Below are positions 46,201-49,790 of a stretch of DNA of 64,000 bases, in pieces (the first letter of the stretch is position 1; every line of letters starts with the position of its first letter). Source of the stretch: Glandiceps talaboti (Eukaryota; Hemichordata; Enteropneusta; Spengelidae); NCBI RefSeq assembly GCF_964340395.1, contig NC_135567.1:10527984-10591983 (forward strand), written 5' to 3'. Both the position numbers and the translations under genes were made by a program. The notes under the pieces were generated by a model, which saw nothing but the letters and a program-made list of their open reading frames with translations, was not told the origin of the DNA and ran no database searches.

Positions 46201-48897
46201 GAAAATTGTGTGGTTCCGATTACATTCACTTTTAGAATAGGTGGAGTAGGTACGTTTTTTTATTTTATTTTTTATTTTTTATTTTTTAAGAGTTGCGTGT
46301 CTAGCTTCAGGGGTAGTTATGTTTTCCGTTGTTTTCCATATGGTCTCTGTGTTTTTGGTTTCTTCTCAAAAAATATACAGCCATTACAGATTGGAAGAAC
46401 AGTTTTATATTGTCTTTGCAGTTTCCGCATCCACTATTTCTTGCACAACTTCACAGTTTTCACGATTTTCTTCTTTTTTTTCTTCTCAAATATGTAAAAA
46501 ATGTTTAAGGTTGGCGTGAAAAACTAGGTGGGGTCAAGTAACCGGAACCAAACAACTTTTTTTATTTGGCCTTAGAGAAGTTTGAGTTTGGATGCAAGAC
46601 AAATAATTAAAGCAGCACTATCTGTAACTAGGGTTTTATTTTTTCTGGTCAGACGACGACAATATATTGACGGAAAATTGATGAAATACCAATAATTAAA
46701 GTTTGTACATGTTAATTATATTTCTATTCTAGCTATAAGTAGTATTATAGTAATAAGTTGAAATTATGATTCATTGGGGTGGTGATTTTTCGGTGTGGAC
46801 CCAAAAGTCAATTTGATTGGATATATTGCACTATAGCATGTGTACTGCTAAAAAAATATGTTATGTACATATGATTCAATACTGTGCAGGGTGTACGATA
46901 TTCGATTATTAAAGTCATAATATCTAACTAAATAGTTTTTTTTTTTAATTTTTCACTTGCAGCCAGTACAGCTTTAATGTTCATGACACTGTGAACATTG
47001 TATCAAATTAGCTTTAGTTTAATATCACGAAAGATAAACTTGACAACAAATGAACCATCACCATTTATTACTAGTCTAGTTCCTATACAGTATCGTTACC
47101 ATTTACACCTCCACTGACATAGTCTAGTTCCTATACAGTATCATTACCATTTACACCTCCACTCACATAGTCTAGTTCCTATACAGTATCGTTACACCTC
47201 CACTCACAGCTGTATATAGTCAAATTTGTTAATCTAGAAGTCCCGAGATGCATGAGATGCAATTTGAAATTCATCCACAGCCACCCACACACAGTCATTA
47301 ACATCATGTCTTTGTTAATCAATCACAAAATTCTAACAAAAAAAAACAGTCCCTCATAAAGTTAGTGTTTATTTGGGAAGTTATGTAATGTCCAATGTGG
47401 TATTTTTGTCAGCTCAGGATGCTACTTATACACTGTTTACGTCACTATAACATTTGGGGTTCACTGATCAGATGAACAACTTTTTGTGCAGATTGAGTGA
47501 CTTTGACCAGACGTGGTTTAGTTAGGAACCACGGTTGCATCCAATTCATTACATATTTATAATGGTAGTAGCCCTAAAAGAGGGTAGTAGAAGTTCAGCT
47601 ACACATACAAACACTTACTGTACAACAAGGAGAATGGCAGTTTTATTTACAACCTTACTTCATAGGGATCTCCTCAGTAAAAAACTTTGTTGCGTCCATA
47701 GAGAGACAGTTGTCAGCCAGGGGTGGGCAGACATAATGAGATGAGAATGAGTTTTATATACAACCTTACTTCATAGGGATCTCCTCAGTAAAAAACTTTG
47801 TTGCGTCCATAGAGAGACAGTTGTCAGCCAGGGGTGGGCAGACATAATGAGATGAGAATGAGTTTTATATACAACCTTACTTCATAGGGATCCTCTGTAA
47901 AAAACTTTGTTACGTCCATAGAGAGACAATTGTCAGCCAGGGGTGGGGAGACACTTACTGTACAACAATGAGAACGAGTTTTATTTTTATTTTTATAACC
48001 TTACTACATAGTGATCCCCTGTAAAGAACCCAGGCGTCCATAGAGAAACATATGTCAGCCAGGGGTGGGCAGAAACCTACTTTCTGTGAATTGTCAAACT
48101 ATTGTTCATGACACTGTTTTCACTTACAGCAACTTTTATTTGTTTTGTTTTTAGATATGCAGGTGAGTCATTCACCATGGGTAAACTTATCAAGGGAGTG
48201 ATTAGTGGTTTCAACACTGAAGAACAACTTCAGGAGGTAAGAAAGTTCAATCTTTGATGTCTTGGAAAAAAAGTTAGACTAGGTGCTTCTTTTTTCAGAC
48301 TTATTGAGATATCTGCTGAGAGAAGGTTAAAAAACACTGTGGGACTATGCATACAAATCCCTTTGCAGTGCAACAACAGTTGTGGAGGTACAAAGTGTTA
48401 TGTTGCCTTCTCCACTAATGGTACACGATAGTAGAACACCACCAGCGTACCATTGTATGACATTCACCAGTAGTGGTACACATGCTATACAACCATCAAT
48501 TTTGTTAATCCTTAACTAATTTTTGTGTCATTAATTTTTAGGTACGACAATTTTTTCAAAATTCACCATAATCCTGGAAGTGGTACTGGCACTATACAAC
48601 TATCAGATTTGTTAGTTCTTAATTAATTGTGTGTCGTTAATTTTTTGGTGCAACAATGTTTTGCCATTCACCGCAATGCTGGTAGTGATACACGCACGAT
48701 ACAACCATCAAATTTTTTAGATCTTAACTAATTGTTGTGTTGTTAAATTTTAGGTACGACAATTTTTCGATGATCACAGTGATGCTGGTAGTGGTACACG
48801 CTCTATACAACAAGGGATCGAAATCATTGAAATGAATATAGACTGGCTACAGAATCACGAAGATGACGTCACTAACTGGTTTAAAAATAATGTTTGA
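1..48897 (+). CDS. Gene 1: membrane-bound M1 zinc aminopeptidase (glutamyl aminopeptidase/APN-like), 17 exons, 5' end possibly incomplete
   Basis: Exons: 1-686, 25343-25619, 26145-26265, 27551-27705, 28859-28972, 29733-29867, 30381-30512, 33167-33342, 35160-35242, 36993-37176, 38293-38440, 40868-40941, 43240-43341, 45292-45459, 45989-46132, 48155-48236, 48754-48897. All junctions are GT..AG and the joined frame is open throughout, giving 941 residues from the ATG at 100, close to the usual length of vertebrate aminopeptidase A. Seen in order: cytoplasmic tail, membrane anchor at about residues 38-58, FPCFDEP, GAMEN (339-343), HELAH (375-379) with third zinc ligand Glu398 exactly 18 residues on, ISYDKGA with catalytic-type Tyr461, and a C-terminal helical domain. 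By family knowledge it is a type II ectoenzyme trimming N-terminal residues from peptides. The residue before GAMEN is Ala as in aminopeptidase N, not the Thr I recall for aminopeptidase A, so acidic-residue preference is not assured. No signal peptide is expected. Confidence 0.93.
1253..1345 (+). repeat. Two copies of the foldback subrepeat
   Basis: Two tandem units containing 'cgtttatagcattcatatta' and 'gtaaagcact' match, in opposite orientation, the two units at 8932-9062 and resemble the 69-bp array at 6850-8827. It may be the remnant of a second copy of the same foldback element. Confidence 0.6.
1348..1705 (-). repeat. Dispersed repeat family D, inverted copy
   Basis: The reverse complement matches copies at 46195-46575 and 54716-55010 (+) and 41830-42008 (-). 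Shared landmarks are 'gtgtggttcc', 'gtacagccattacagattgg' and 'ccactatttctt'. No coding capacity seen; family unknown to me. Confidence 0.65.
2145..2500. mobile_element. Palindromic MITE with TTAA target site, copy 1 (family A)
   Basis: The left end (AGTTGTCATATTGATGAGGA) and right end (reading inward AGTGGCCATATGGATAAGGA) are inverted copies, and the arms stay complementary to the middle. The right flank is TTAA and the left is CTAA. TTAA duplication is typical of piggyBac-type elements; this copy has no transposase. Confidence 0.65.
2505..2772. mobile_element. Palindromic MITE family A, copy 2, sharing one TTAA with copy 1
   Basis: Begins AGCGACCATCTGGATGAAAA directly after the TTAA at 2501-2504 that ends copy 1, and ends with ...GACCACT before TTAA at 2773-2776. 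The centre is rearranged, with two inverted pieces around 2670-2750. Confidence 0.55.
2920..3060. repeat. Family C element, decayed copy
   Basis: 'ttattccccaatattttt', 'taacttagggtgcc' and 'ccttaggttaacaagtattt' match the palindromic family C copies at 9513-9645, 19790-19945, 58165-58275 and the copy split by the hAT-like element at 38595. Confidence 0.5.
3640..4040 (+). repeat. 96-bp minisatellite, about 4 copies
   Basis: 'tagtaagagata' recurs at 3748, 3844 and 3940 (and a variant at 3652), exactly 96 bp apart. Each unit carries the palindrome CCAAATTTTGG. The same unit forms a second array at 20070-20680 in the same orientation. Short open frames on both strands are products of the repeat. 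Confidence 0.85.
4735..6338 (+). repeat. 59-bp minisatellite, about 27 copies
   Basis: Unit landmarks are 'gtagcctacctgtagacttg', 'aaggactaacactactacac' and 'tatttcagctatcctaac'. Most copies are nearly identical; a few have small insertions (4930, 4955, 5855). No coding frame. The array is capped by an inverted piece of the unit at 6339-6357. Confidence 0.93.
6339..6357 (-). repeat. Inverted partial unit capping the 59-bp array
   Basis: GTCCTTCAAGTCTACAGGT is the exact reverse complement of a 19-base segment of every upstream unit (ACCTGTAGACTTGAAGGAC). Confidence 0.85.
6850..9065. mobile_element. Foldback-like element: 69-bp tandem array, short centre, inverted array remnant
   Basis: Left arm 6850-8827 holds about 28 copies of a 69-bp unit ('tagcatccatatcaagtaca', 'acccataacaccaaagtaaa'). 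A perfect 27-bp inverted repeat (8821-8847 versus 8905-8931) surrounds a 57-bp centre, and 8932-9065 holds about two units in opposite orientation. Foldback transposons have this architecture. Because 69 is divisible by 3, long spurious frames appear (8366-6864 minus, 7222-8052 plus). Confidence 0.65.
9513..9645. repeat. Family C palindromic element copy
   Basis: The arms 'attcccaatgtttcttcatt' and 'atattggagaatga' are roughly inverted around 'gacctaaggggcc' and 'ggccccttatg'. Confidence 0.55.
10030..11090 (+). repeat. Decayed tandem repeat, about 110-bp unit
   Basis: Recurring 'gatgtcaac', 'acagtctaaa', 'gttgacaaaaaa' and 'aattttagac' at roughly 110-130 bp spacing, strongly diverged. AT-rich and non-coding. 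Confidence 0.6.
11695..13695 (+). repeat. 68-bp minisatellite, about 29 copies in two subfamilies
   Basis: The phrase 'ggtactgagaataagtcaac' recurs every 68 bp. Units before about 12850 contain 'gctattacag|gtactgag'; later units contain 'gatattgctgcag|gtactg' with 'ccctctatgag', and these late copies are nearly identical, indicating recent local expansion. Each unit carries CAG|GTACTGAG and CCCTCTAG, which resemble splice sites, but no exon of either gene matches. Confidence 0.93.
14336..15052 (+). repeat. 44-bp minisatellite, about 16 copies
   Basis: Unit 'acattacagctaaaatgatg' plus 'taggcttggtgtttcactca' repeats with few changes. Confidence 0.92.
15290..15400 (+). repeat. Dispersed repeat shared with 51930-52110
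   Basis: 'tagtgactaaaatgccttct' and 'acacaatgtaccagtctggt' recur in three tandem copies at 51930-52110, about 36 kb away in the intergenic region, in the same orientation. Confidence 0.65.
15925..16095 (+). repeat. Short tandem repeat 'ggccctagatggttaatac', about 5 copies
   Basis: 'aggccctagatggttaatac' recurs at 30-55 bp spacing with diverged linkers. Confidence 0.7.
16105..16295. mobile_element. Family A MITE, right half only
   Basis: Starts at the family's central palindrome ('tttgttattgtacatacaat') and runs to 'aaaataaataacaaatcctc', lacking the left arm and the terminal GGCCACT. Confidence 0.6.
16750..18244. mobile_element. Element E (CAGGGCTC ends), interrupted by element F
   Basis: Outer ends read CAGGGCTCAAAATTAACAGT on the left and, inward from the right, CAGGGTTTGAAATTAACAT. 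The head 'attaacagtagtcc..ccacagactacc' occurs twice at the left. A short uninterrupted relative lies at about 29893-30174. No transposase frame seen. Confidence 0.6.
16829..18089. mobile_element. Element F: 1.26-kb TIR element with CCTGGAAA subterminal repeats, nested in E
   Basis: Ends are CAGGGTTCGCAC and, inward from the right, CAGGGTTCGTAC, flanked by ACAGA at 16824-16828 and 18090-18094. Both ends carry runs of 'ccctggaaaa'. The ends resemble hAT termini, but hAT makes 8-bp duplications and only 5 are visible. The interior (about 16970-17600) is CpG-rich and has no recognisable protein. Confidence 0.65.
18350..18960 (+). repeat. 172-bp tandem repeat, about 3 copies
   Basis: 'aaatgatgagatttcttatc' (with variants) recurs at about 18518, 18691 and 18863. 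'cccaagatgatcattgtaca' and 'gtgcaaatacgagagatgta' follow in each. A diverged fourth piece lies at 19355-19440. Confidence 0.8.
19444..19605. mobile_element. Family A MITE remnant
   Basis: 'ttgggtatttattttggatt' near the left end and 'catatgaccacttttat' at the right match family A ends; most of the middle is lost. Confidence 0.5.
19790..19945. repeat. Family C palindromic element, best copy
   Basis: Outer arms 'ttctccaatatttttcttca' and 'gaagaaaatatttgggaata' are inverted, as are 'gagtgacctaaggggc' and 'acccttaggtcatgag'. About 150 bp, non-coding. Confidence 0.65.
20070..20680 (+). repeat. 96/101-bp minisatellite, about 6 copies
   Basis: 'agtaagagataggggaacac' recurs with spacing alternating 96 and 101 bp; the longer units carry an extra 'cccac'. 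Same unit as the array at 3640-4040. The alternation suggests a two-unit higher-order repeat. Confidence 0.88.
21187..21465 (+). mobile_element. tRNA-derived SINE
   Basis: The head resembles a tRNA with an A-box-like TGGCCAAGTGGTTAA and B-box-like GGTTTGAACCCC, followed by 'ttctccggtttcctcctgca' and an ATT-rich tail (attattattattatt). That is the layout of an RNA-polymerase-III SINE, not of a functional tRNA gene: the cloverleaf 3' half is degenerate. Confidence 0.7.
21491..22086. mobile_element. Element K: TIR element enclosing a palindromic core
   Basis: Ends around 'ttttcataccaattatgtta' (21511) and its inverse 'taacataattggtatgaaaa' (about 22053) form imperfect TIRs of about 35 bp. Inside, 21645-21805 is a near-palindrome ('gtgagtgcaagtgtggcgta' versus the inverse of 'aatacccacacttgaactca'), accounting for the mirrored short ORFs there. 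Confidence 0.6.
22219..22468 (-). mobile_element. Family B MITE, copy 1
   Basis: Terminal inverted repeats ATAGGGAACTTGCAA / TTGCAAGTTCCCTAT enclose about 220 bp including 'tcccatagtcctttg' and 'gagcatgctcag'. Three further copies lie at 29054-29288, 55197-55450 and 62011-62260. Confidence 0.8.
23300..24000 (+). repeat. Decayed tandem repeat, about 190-bp unit
   Basis: 'acaagtttcagat', 'gcctgtgtgtac' and 'gtggtgaccac'-like segments recur three to four times; non-coding. Confidence 0.55.
24991..25257. mobile_element. Element G: short TIR element (CAGGGG ends)
   Basis: CAGGGGAGAACAAATCCACT at the left is inverted at the right (ATTTGTTCACCCCTG). Internal 'actggtcc' and 'ggaccac' motifs are also inverted. 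It lies just upstream of exon 2; no clear long target duplication. Confidence 0.6.
25343..25619 (+). CDS. Gene 1 exon 2: FPCFDEP region of domain I
   Basis: Acceptor TCTTTCAG|A completes the Arg codon split from exon 1. Encodes residues 197-288 with [13 protein letters not shown] and [12 protein letters not shown], conserved in M1 exopeptidases. Ends AAAG|GTGAGT in phase 0. Confidence 0.95.
25946..26042 (+). repeat. Poly-C/poly-A and CAA tract in intron 2
   Basis: About 14 C, then A-rich and (CAA)n sequence. Simple sequence only; an assembly weak point. Confidence 0.85.
26145..26265 (+). CDS. Gene 1 exon 3: region leading to the GAMEN loop
   Basis: Acceptor TTTGTAG|GTTCGAGTG. Encodes residues 289-328 ([15 protein letters not shown] ... 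YPLPKQ) and the first base of Asp329. Ends CAAG|GTAGGT, phase 1. The last 34 exonic bases plus 8 intronic bases are the founder unit of the 42-bp array downstream. Confidence 0.95.
26266..27500 (+). repeat. 42-bp donor-anchored minisatellite after exon 3, about 29 copies
   Basis: Each unit repeats the exon 3 end and its 5' splice site: GTAAGTACTTCTTCAATGTT, then CCATACCCTCTACCAAAACA and AG. Donor copies occur at 26308, 26350, 26392 and 26434 and onward. A 460-bp higher-order duplication is visible: 26461-26920 recurs at 26921-27380. The first four extra units are in frame without a stop, which comes at 26472-26474. Confidence 0.95.
27551..27705 (+). CDS. Gene 1 exon 4: GAMEN and HEXXH motifs
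   Basis: Acceptor TCTTCTAG|AT. Encodes residues 330-380: [17 protein letters not shown], where GAMEN binds the substrate amino terminus, through VIAHELAHQ with zinc ligands His375 and His379 and general base Glu376. Ends CATCAG|GTAATG in phase 0, between HEXXH and the third zinc ligand. Confidence 0.97.
27781..28275 (+). repeat. Microsatellite block in intron 4: (CATC)n, (ATAC)n, (GT)n
   Basis: Imperfect CATC at 27781-27900, (ATAC)n at 27955-28160, (GT)n at 28203-28275. The long Cys/Val, His/Thr and Tyr/Val frames here are repeat artefacts. Confidence 0.95.
28319..28858 (+). repeat. 45-bp acceptor-anchored minisatellite before exon 5
   Basis: Each unit is about 20 bases of exon 5 start (TGGTTTGGTAACCTAGTAAC) plus 25 bases of intron end finishing TTATTCTCCCAG. 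Copies of the acceptor fall every 45 bp from 28364 to the true one at 28859, making 12. The copy before 28454 reads CAT instead of CAG and has lost the acceptor AG. The whole array is open in the exon 5 frame. Confidence 0.97.
28859..28972 (+). CDS. Gene 1 exon 5: third zinc ligand
   Basis: Starts TGG TTT GGT after CTCCCAG. Encodes residues 381-418, [20 protein letters not shown], with zinc ligand Glu398. Only this acceptor gives the family spacing HEXXH-X18-E. Ends CAGATG|GTAAGT in phase 0. Confidence 0.97.
29054..29288 (-). mobile_element. Family B MITE, copy 2 (intron 5)
   Basis: ATAGGGAACTTGC at the left and GCAAGCTCCCTAT at the right. Same orientation as the copy at 22219, opposite to those at 55197 and 62011. 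The rest of intron 5 (29290-29730) shows nothing recognisable. Confidence 0.78.
29733..29867 (+). CDS. Gene 1 exon 6: catalytic tyrosine region
   Basis: Acceptor AATTTTCAG|ATG. Encodes residues 419-463, [20 protein letters not shown] through [10 protein letters not shown]. Tyr461 in ISYDK is the M1 transition-state tyrosine. Ends GACAAG|GTAAGA in phase 0. Confidence 0.95.
29893..30174. mobile_element. Element E relative in intron 6
   Basis: 'gggctcaaaattaact' at the left and 'gttaatttcaagccctg' at the right form inverted ends; inside, 'tagtagccc' and 'gtagtctgttgacacaggac' match the E copy at 16750-18244. Confidence 0.6.
30297..30380 (+). repeat. Decayed acceptor-anchored repeat before exon 7 (about 42 bp, 3 copies with the true site)
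   Basis: The exon start GGAGCCTCAATAATCCGA with its preceding CTAG is echoed at 30338 (CTACTAG|GGAGCCTCATCAATAA) and, more decayed, at 30297 (CCCAG|GGTGCCTCTAATAATG). Confidence 0.75.
30381..30512 (+). CDS. Gene 1 exon 7
   Basis: Acceptor TTCTTCTAG|GGAGCC. Encodes residues 464-507 ([12 protein letters not shown] ... LWEALTK). Ends ACCAAG|GTAAGT in phase 0, first of 46 equivalent donors. Only this donor keeps the reading frame into exon 8. Confidence 0.95.
30513..32925 (+). repeat. 50-bp donor-anchored minisatellite after exon 7, 46 donor copies plus degenerate tail
   Basis: The donor ACCAAG|GTAAGT recurs at 30513 and every 50 bp to 32763 without an indel. A unit is 6 intronic bases plus 44 exonic bases (GGTAATGCCGAGACAGATGA, TTTGTGGGAGGCACTAACCA). 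Variation is almost confined to GCC/GCT, GTGT/GTAT and ACAG/ACGG. Three decayed units follow to 32925, two with broken donors (AAGGTTC). Reading past the first donor meets TAA in the first extra unit. Confidence 0.98.
32990..33135 (+). repeat. 31-bp minisatellite, about 5 copies (intron 7)
   Basis: 'aaagttaattcagttttagt' plus 'acaatacccat' repeats just before exon 8; it does not include the exon 8 acceptor. Confidence 0.9.
33167..33342 (+). CDS. Gene 1 exon 8
   Basis: Acceptor GATAATAG|GCT. Encodes residues 508-565 ([20 protein letters not shown] ... SDDESPF) and two bases of Asn566. The [11 protein letters not shown] motif marks the end of the catalytic domain in M1 enzymes. Ends TTTAA|GTAAGT in phase 2. 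Confidence 0.95.
33417..34755 (+). repeat. 43-bp minisatellite in intron 8, about 31 copies
   Basis: Unit 'gagtttaggtgtgtctgtaa' plus 'gctatactaccgaggtctgc'. Starts about 75 bp after the exon 8 donor. Not clearly exon-derived, though each unit has CTGTAAG, a weak donor-like string. The rest of intron 8 (34760-35159) is unremarkable. Confidence 0.93.
35160..35242 (+). CDS. Gene 1 exon 9
   Basis: Acceptor TTTCCATAG|TTACAAGTGG. Encodes [20 protein letters not shown] ..., residues 567-593, ending CCAG|GTAGGT in phase 1. The 83-bp size matches its paralogue at 63385-63467. Confidence 0.93.
35243..36310 (+). repeat. 127-bp donor-anchored minisatellite after exon 9, 9 donor copies
   Basis: CCAG|GTAGGTAAATTACAAC occurs at donors 35243, 35370, 35497, 35628, 35755, 35882, 36009, 36136 and 36263. 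Spacing is 127 bp except one 131-bp step with an extra AGTA. Each unit carries about 44 exon-like bases ('gtcaactcgtctacc', 'tatgtctgaaccag') and about 83 intronic bases. Read-through stops at once (GGT AGG TAA). Confidence 0.97.
36715..36975 (+). repeat. Two-copy direct repeat, about 125 bp (intron 9)
   Basis: 'gatgaaaactttcactggat' and 'acactacaaaatcttttgtt' occur twice immediately before exon 10. Confidence 0.85.
36993..37176 (+). CDS. Gene 1 exon 10
   Basis: Acceptor TTGATTGTAG|GTGAATTTG. Encodes residues 595-654 ([20 protein letters not shown] ... FHLA) and two bases of Arg655. GFYRVNYD is a hallmark of the M1 beta-sandwich/C-terminal boundary. The 3' 107 bases and 9 bases past the donor are identical to the paralogous exon at 62449-62632. 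Ends GCAAG|GTACAG in phase 2. Confidence 0.95.
37193..37722. mobile_element. Element I: inverted-repeat insertion in intron 10
   Basis: 'aataatgtacgccctc' is inverted at 37312-37327 ('gagggcgtacattatt'), and 'gccaattccagtgaattt' at 37347 is inverted near 37700 ('aaattcactggaattgg'). Looks like a compound palindromic element. Confidence 0.55.
37826..38255 (+). repeat. (CATC)n/(CATT)n microsatellite in intron 10
   Basis: Imperfect tetranucleotide repeat; the His/Pro/Ser-rich and Trp/Met/Gly-rich frames here are artefacts. Confidence 0.95.
38293..38440 (+). CDS. Gene 1 exon 11
   Basis: Acceptor ATTTCTAG|A completes Arg655. Encodes residues 656-704 ([20 protein letters not shown] ... GYKDFK) in the helical C-terminal domain. 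Ends TTTAAG|GTAAAC in phase 0. Confidence 0.94.
38595..40569. mobile_element. Element H: 1.98-kb hAT-like transposon with 8-bp target duplication, inside a family C element (intron 11)
   Basis: Ends are CAGCGTGCGAAATTAA and, inward from the right, CAGTGTGTGAACTTAA. The flanks are CTTAGGTC at 38587-38594 and again at 40570-40577, a perfect 8-bp duplication as hAT transposase makes. The flanking halves together reconstitute the layout of family C. Only a short frame (39831-40199, acidic, unrecognised) lies inside, so it is probably non-autonomous or decayed. A G-run sits at 39906-39919. Confidence 0.85.
40868..40941 (+). CDS. Gene 1 exon 12
   Basis: Acceptor AATTGACAG|AAATAC. Encodes [20 protein letters not shown]..., residues 705-728, and part of Arg729. 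Ends GAGAG|GTAAGG in phase 2. The paralogous exon is also 74 bp. Confidence 0.92.
41059..41428. mobile_element. Element J: TIR MITE in intron 12
   Basis: About 40-bp inverted ends: 'cctcttgcccccagcagaga' near 41079 and its inverse 'tctctgctgggggcaagagg' near 41390, extending to 'agtcttggttac' and 'gtaaccgagact'. About 370 bp, non-coding. Confidence 0.75.
41665..42008 (-). repeat. Dispersed repeat block shared with 1348-1900
   Basis: 41665-41815 ('atgtttttacattaca', 'catcatatataaac', 'ggggaagg') matches about 1755-1880, and 41830-42008 is an inverted family D copy. The same two modules lie near each other in intron 1 but in a different order. Confidence 0.6.
42180..43130 (+). repeat. About 43-bp degenerate minisatellite in intron 12, around 20 copies
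   Basis: 'aacaaaaatcttactaacat' and 'tgctacattttatcgtctgc' recur with frequent deletions. No splice-site unit. Confidence 0.9.
43240..43341 (+). CDS. Gene 1 exon 13
   Basis: Acceptor TTTATAG|A completes Arg729. Encodes [20 protein letters not shown] ... WLSGT, residues 730-762, plus two bases of Asp763. Ends CACAGA|GTAAGT in phase 2. It is 102 bp against 105 bp in the paralogue, one residue shorter. Confidence 0.9.
43440..43620 (+). repeat. 'atattggccaatattt' repeat in intron 13
   Basis: Several copies of the palindrome-bearing unit 'caaaatattggccaatattt' spaced about 30 bp. Confidence 0.8.
44057..44402. mobile_element. Family A palindromic MITE, best copy, with intact TTAA duplication
   Basis: TTAA at 44053-44056 and 44403-44406 flank a 346-bp near-perfect palindrome. 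Ends are AGTGGCCATATGGATGAGAA and its inverse; the centre is TTTGTTATTGTACGTACAAT. A transcript would fold into a hairpin of about 165 bp. Confidence 0.88.
44725..45045 (+). repeat. 28-bp minisatellite, about 11 copies (intron 13)
   Basis: 'cctaaacatgtataaactca' plus 'gtttgtgc' repeats with small changes. Confidence 0.93.
45292..45459 (+). CDS. Gene 1 exon 14
   Basis: Acceptor ACTAATAG|T completes Asp763. Encodes [20 protein letters not shown] ... DEDLLQ, residues 764-818. Ends CAAAG|GTAACA in phase 2. Same 168-bp size as the paralogue. Confidence 0.93.
45631..45960 (+). repeat. 21-bp acceptor-anchored minisatellite before exon 15, about 16 copies
   Basis: Unit GTTACTTGCATACATTATTAG: the first 8 bases match exon 15 start (GTTACTTGAG) and each unit ends in TTAG like an acceptor. 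It is open in the exon 15 frame, encoding a repeating RLLAYII heptad. Some copies have AAG or TG in place of TAG. Confidence 0.88.
45989..46132 (+). CDS. Gene 1 exon 15
   Basis: Acceptor TTATCTTCAG|G completes Arg819. Encodes [20 protein letters not shown] ... NWDELTK, residues 820-866. Ends AAAAG|GTAAAT in phase 2. Confidence 0.94.
46195..46575 (+). repeat. Dispersed repeat family D copy (intron 15)
   Basis: 'attgtgtggttccgattaca', 'atatacagccattacagatt' and 'ccgcatccactatttcttgc' match the copies at 1348-1705 (inverted) and 54716-55010. The stretch 46580-47080 shows nothing recognisable. Confidence 0.7.
47085..47210 (+). repeat. Tandem repeat 'agtctagttcctatacagta', 3 copies
   Basis: Roughly 48-bp unit with 'accatttacacctccact'. 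Confidence 0.85.
47640..48075 (+). repeat. About 117-bp tandem repeat, 4 copies (intron 15)
   Basis: 'acaaccttacttcataggga' and 'gttgtcagccaggggtgggc' recur four times. The first two are nearly identical and the last is diverged. Confidence 0.88.
48155..48236 (+). CDS. Gene 1 exon 16
   Basis: Acceptor GTTTTTAG|A completes Arg867. Encodes [20 protein letters not shown] ..., residues 868-894. Ends CAGGAG|GTAAGA in phase 0. Confidence 0.92.
48436..48753 (+). repeat. Decayed acceptor-anchored repeat before exon 17 (about 106 bp, 3 copies)
   Basis: Exon 17 start GTACGACAATTTTTCGATGA with its TTTTAG is echoed at 48542 (acceptor AG kept) and 48647 (AG changed to GG). 'tggtagtggtacacgctcta' is echoed near 48470, 48580 and 48690. 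Confidence 0.8.
48754..48897 (+). CDS. Gene 1 exon 17 (C-terminus and stop)
   Basis: Acceptor AATTTTAG|GTACGA. Encodes residues 895-941 ([20 protein letters not shown] ... NWFKNNV) and TGA at 48895-48897. The final helix pattern and terminal WF match the M1 family end. Confidence 0.94.
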   Translation, partial: VRQFFDDHSDAGSGTRSIQQGIEIIEMNIDWLQNHEDDVTNWFKNNV

Positions 48898-49225
48898 TGT
48901 AGAAGTAACTAGAGATCTACAACGAAAATGTGGTCGGTGTAGAAAGTCAACTACACCACACAATGTTACTATGTTGAATTGCTATTATTTTTGTAATGAA
49001 TTGTAAAAAAAAGCTGTCGACACTGATAAAATAGATGATTGTAAAATGTTACCTTGTATATCTCTCTAAAGGAATAGTCAAGTCAGGTTTATTTCAAATT
49101 GATATATTTTCATCTATTTTGGATTGAGGAAATTTTATCTTAAAAGTGCAGAATATATTGTTCATGGTTCTTCCAAGAATCAACAGGACAGGAAAATACA
49201 TTTACTTTTGAAACGGTAAATTGGA

Positions 49226-49231
49226 AATAAA
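49226..49231 (+). terminator. Candidate polyadenylation signal of gene 1
   Basis: AATAAA 329 bases after the stop codon, a plausible 3' UTR length. Confidence 0.55.
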
Positions 49232-49534
49232 TGCGACGTTTTGGTCTGTCTACAAGGACCTTGATTTAGTACCAGGTCCTGTAGTACATATGTATTGATT
49301 GCTGTTATTAAGTTAAATATGATTTCGGGTGATAACAGAAGCACCTTGGTAACTTATTCAACTTCAAAATCTTGCAAAGAAGTCTGACTGCACTTGACAA
49401 TTTTGTTTGGGAATTCGATTTTTCCAACAAGGGTTTACAGGAAAACCTGATATGATGATCATATCTTTTTCGATAAATACAACTGTTTTGGCCATTATCA
49501 CAATATCCTGGAATTTTAATGAAATACCTTTCTC

Positions 49535-49790
49535 CTACCCCTCCTGCTCTTCTACCCTCCTCATGCGCTTCTACTTTTCTCCTGTCTACCCCTGCTCTTA
49601 TACTCTTCTACCCTCCTCCTGCCCATCTTCTACACTCCTCCTGCCCTTCTACCCTCCTGCCCATCTTCTACCCCCCTCCTGCCCATCTTCTACCCTCCTC
49701 CTGCCCATCTTCTACACTCCTCCTGCCCTTCTACCCTCCTCCTGCCCATCTTGTACCCTCCTCCTGCCCATCTTCTATCCTGTACTCAGC
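49535..49790 (+). repeat. Pyrimidine-rich tandem repeat downstream of gene 1
   Basis: 'cctcctgcccatcttctacc' repeats about 10 times. Open frames across it (Ser/Pro/Leu-rich) are artefacts. Confidence 0.88.
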
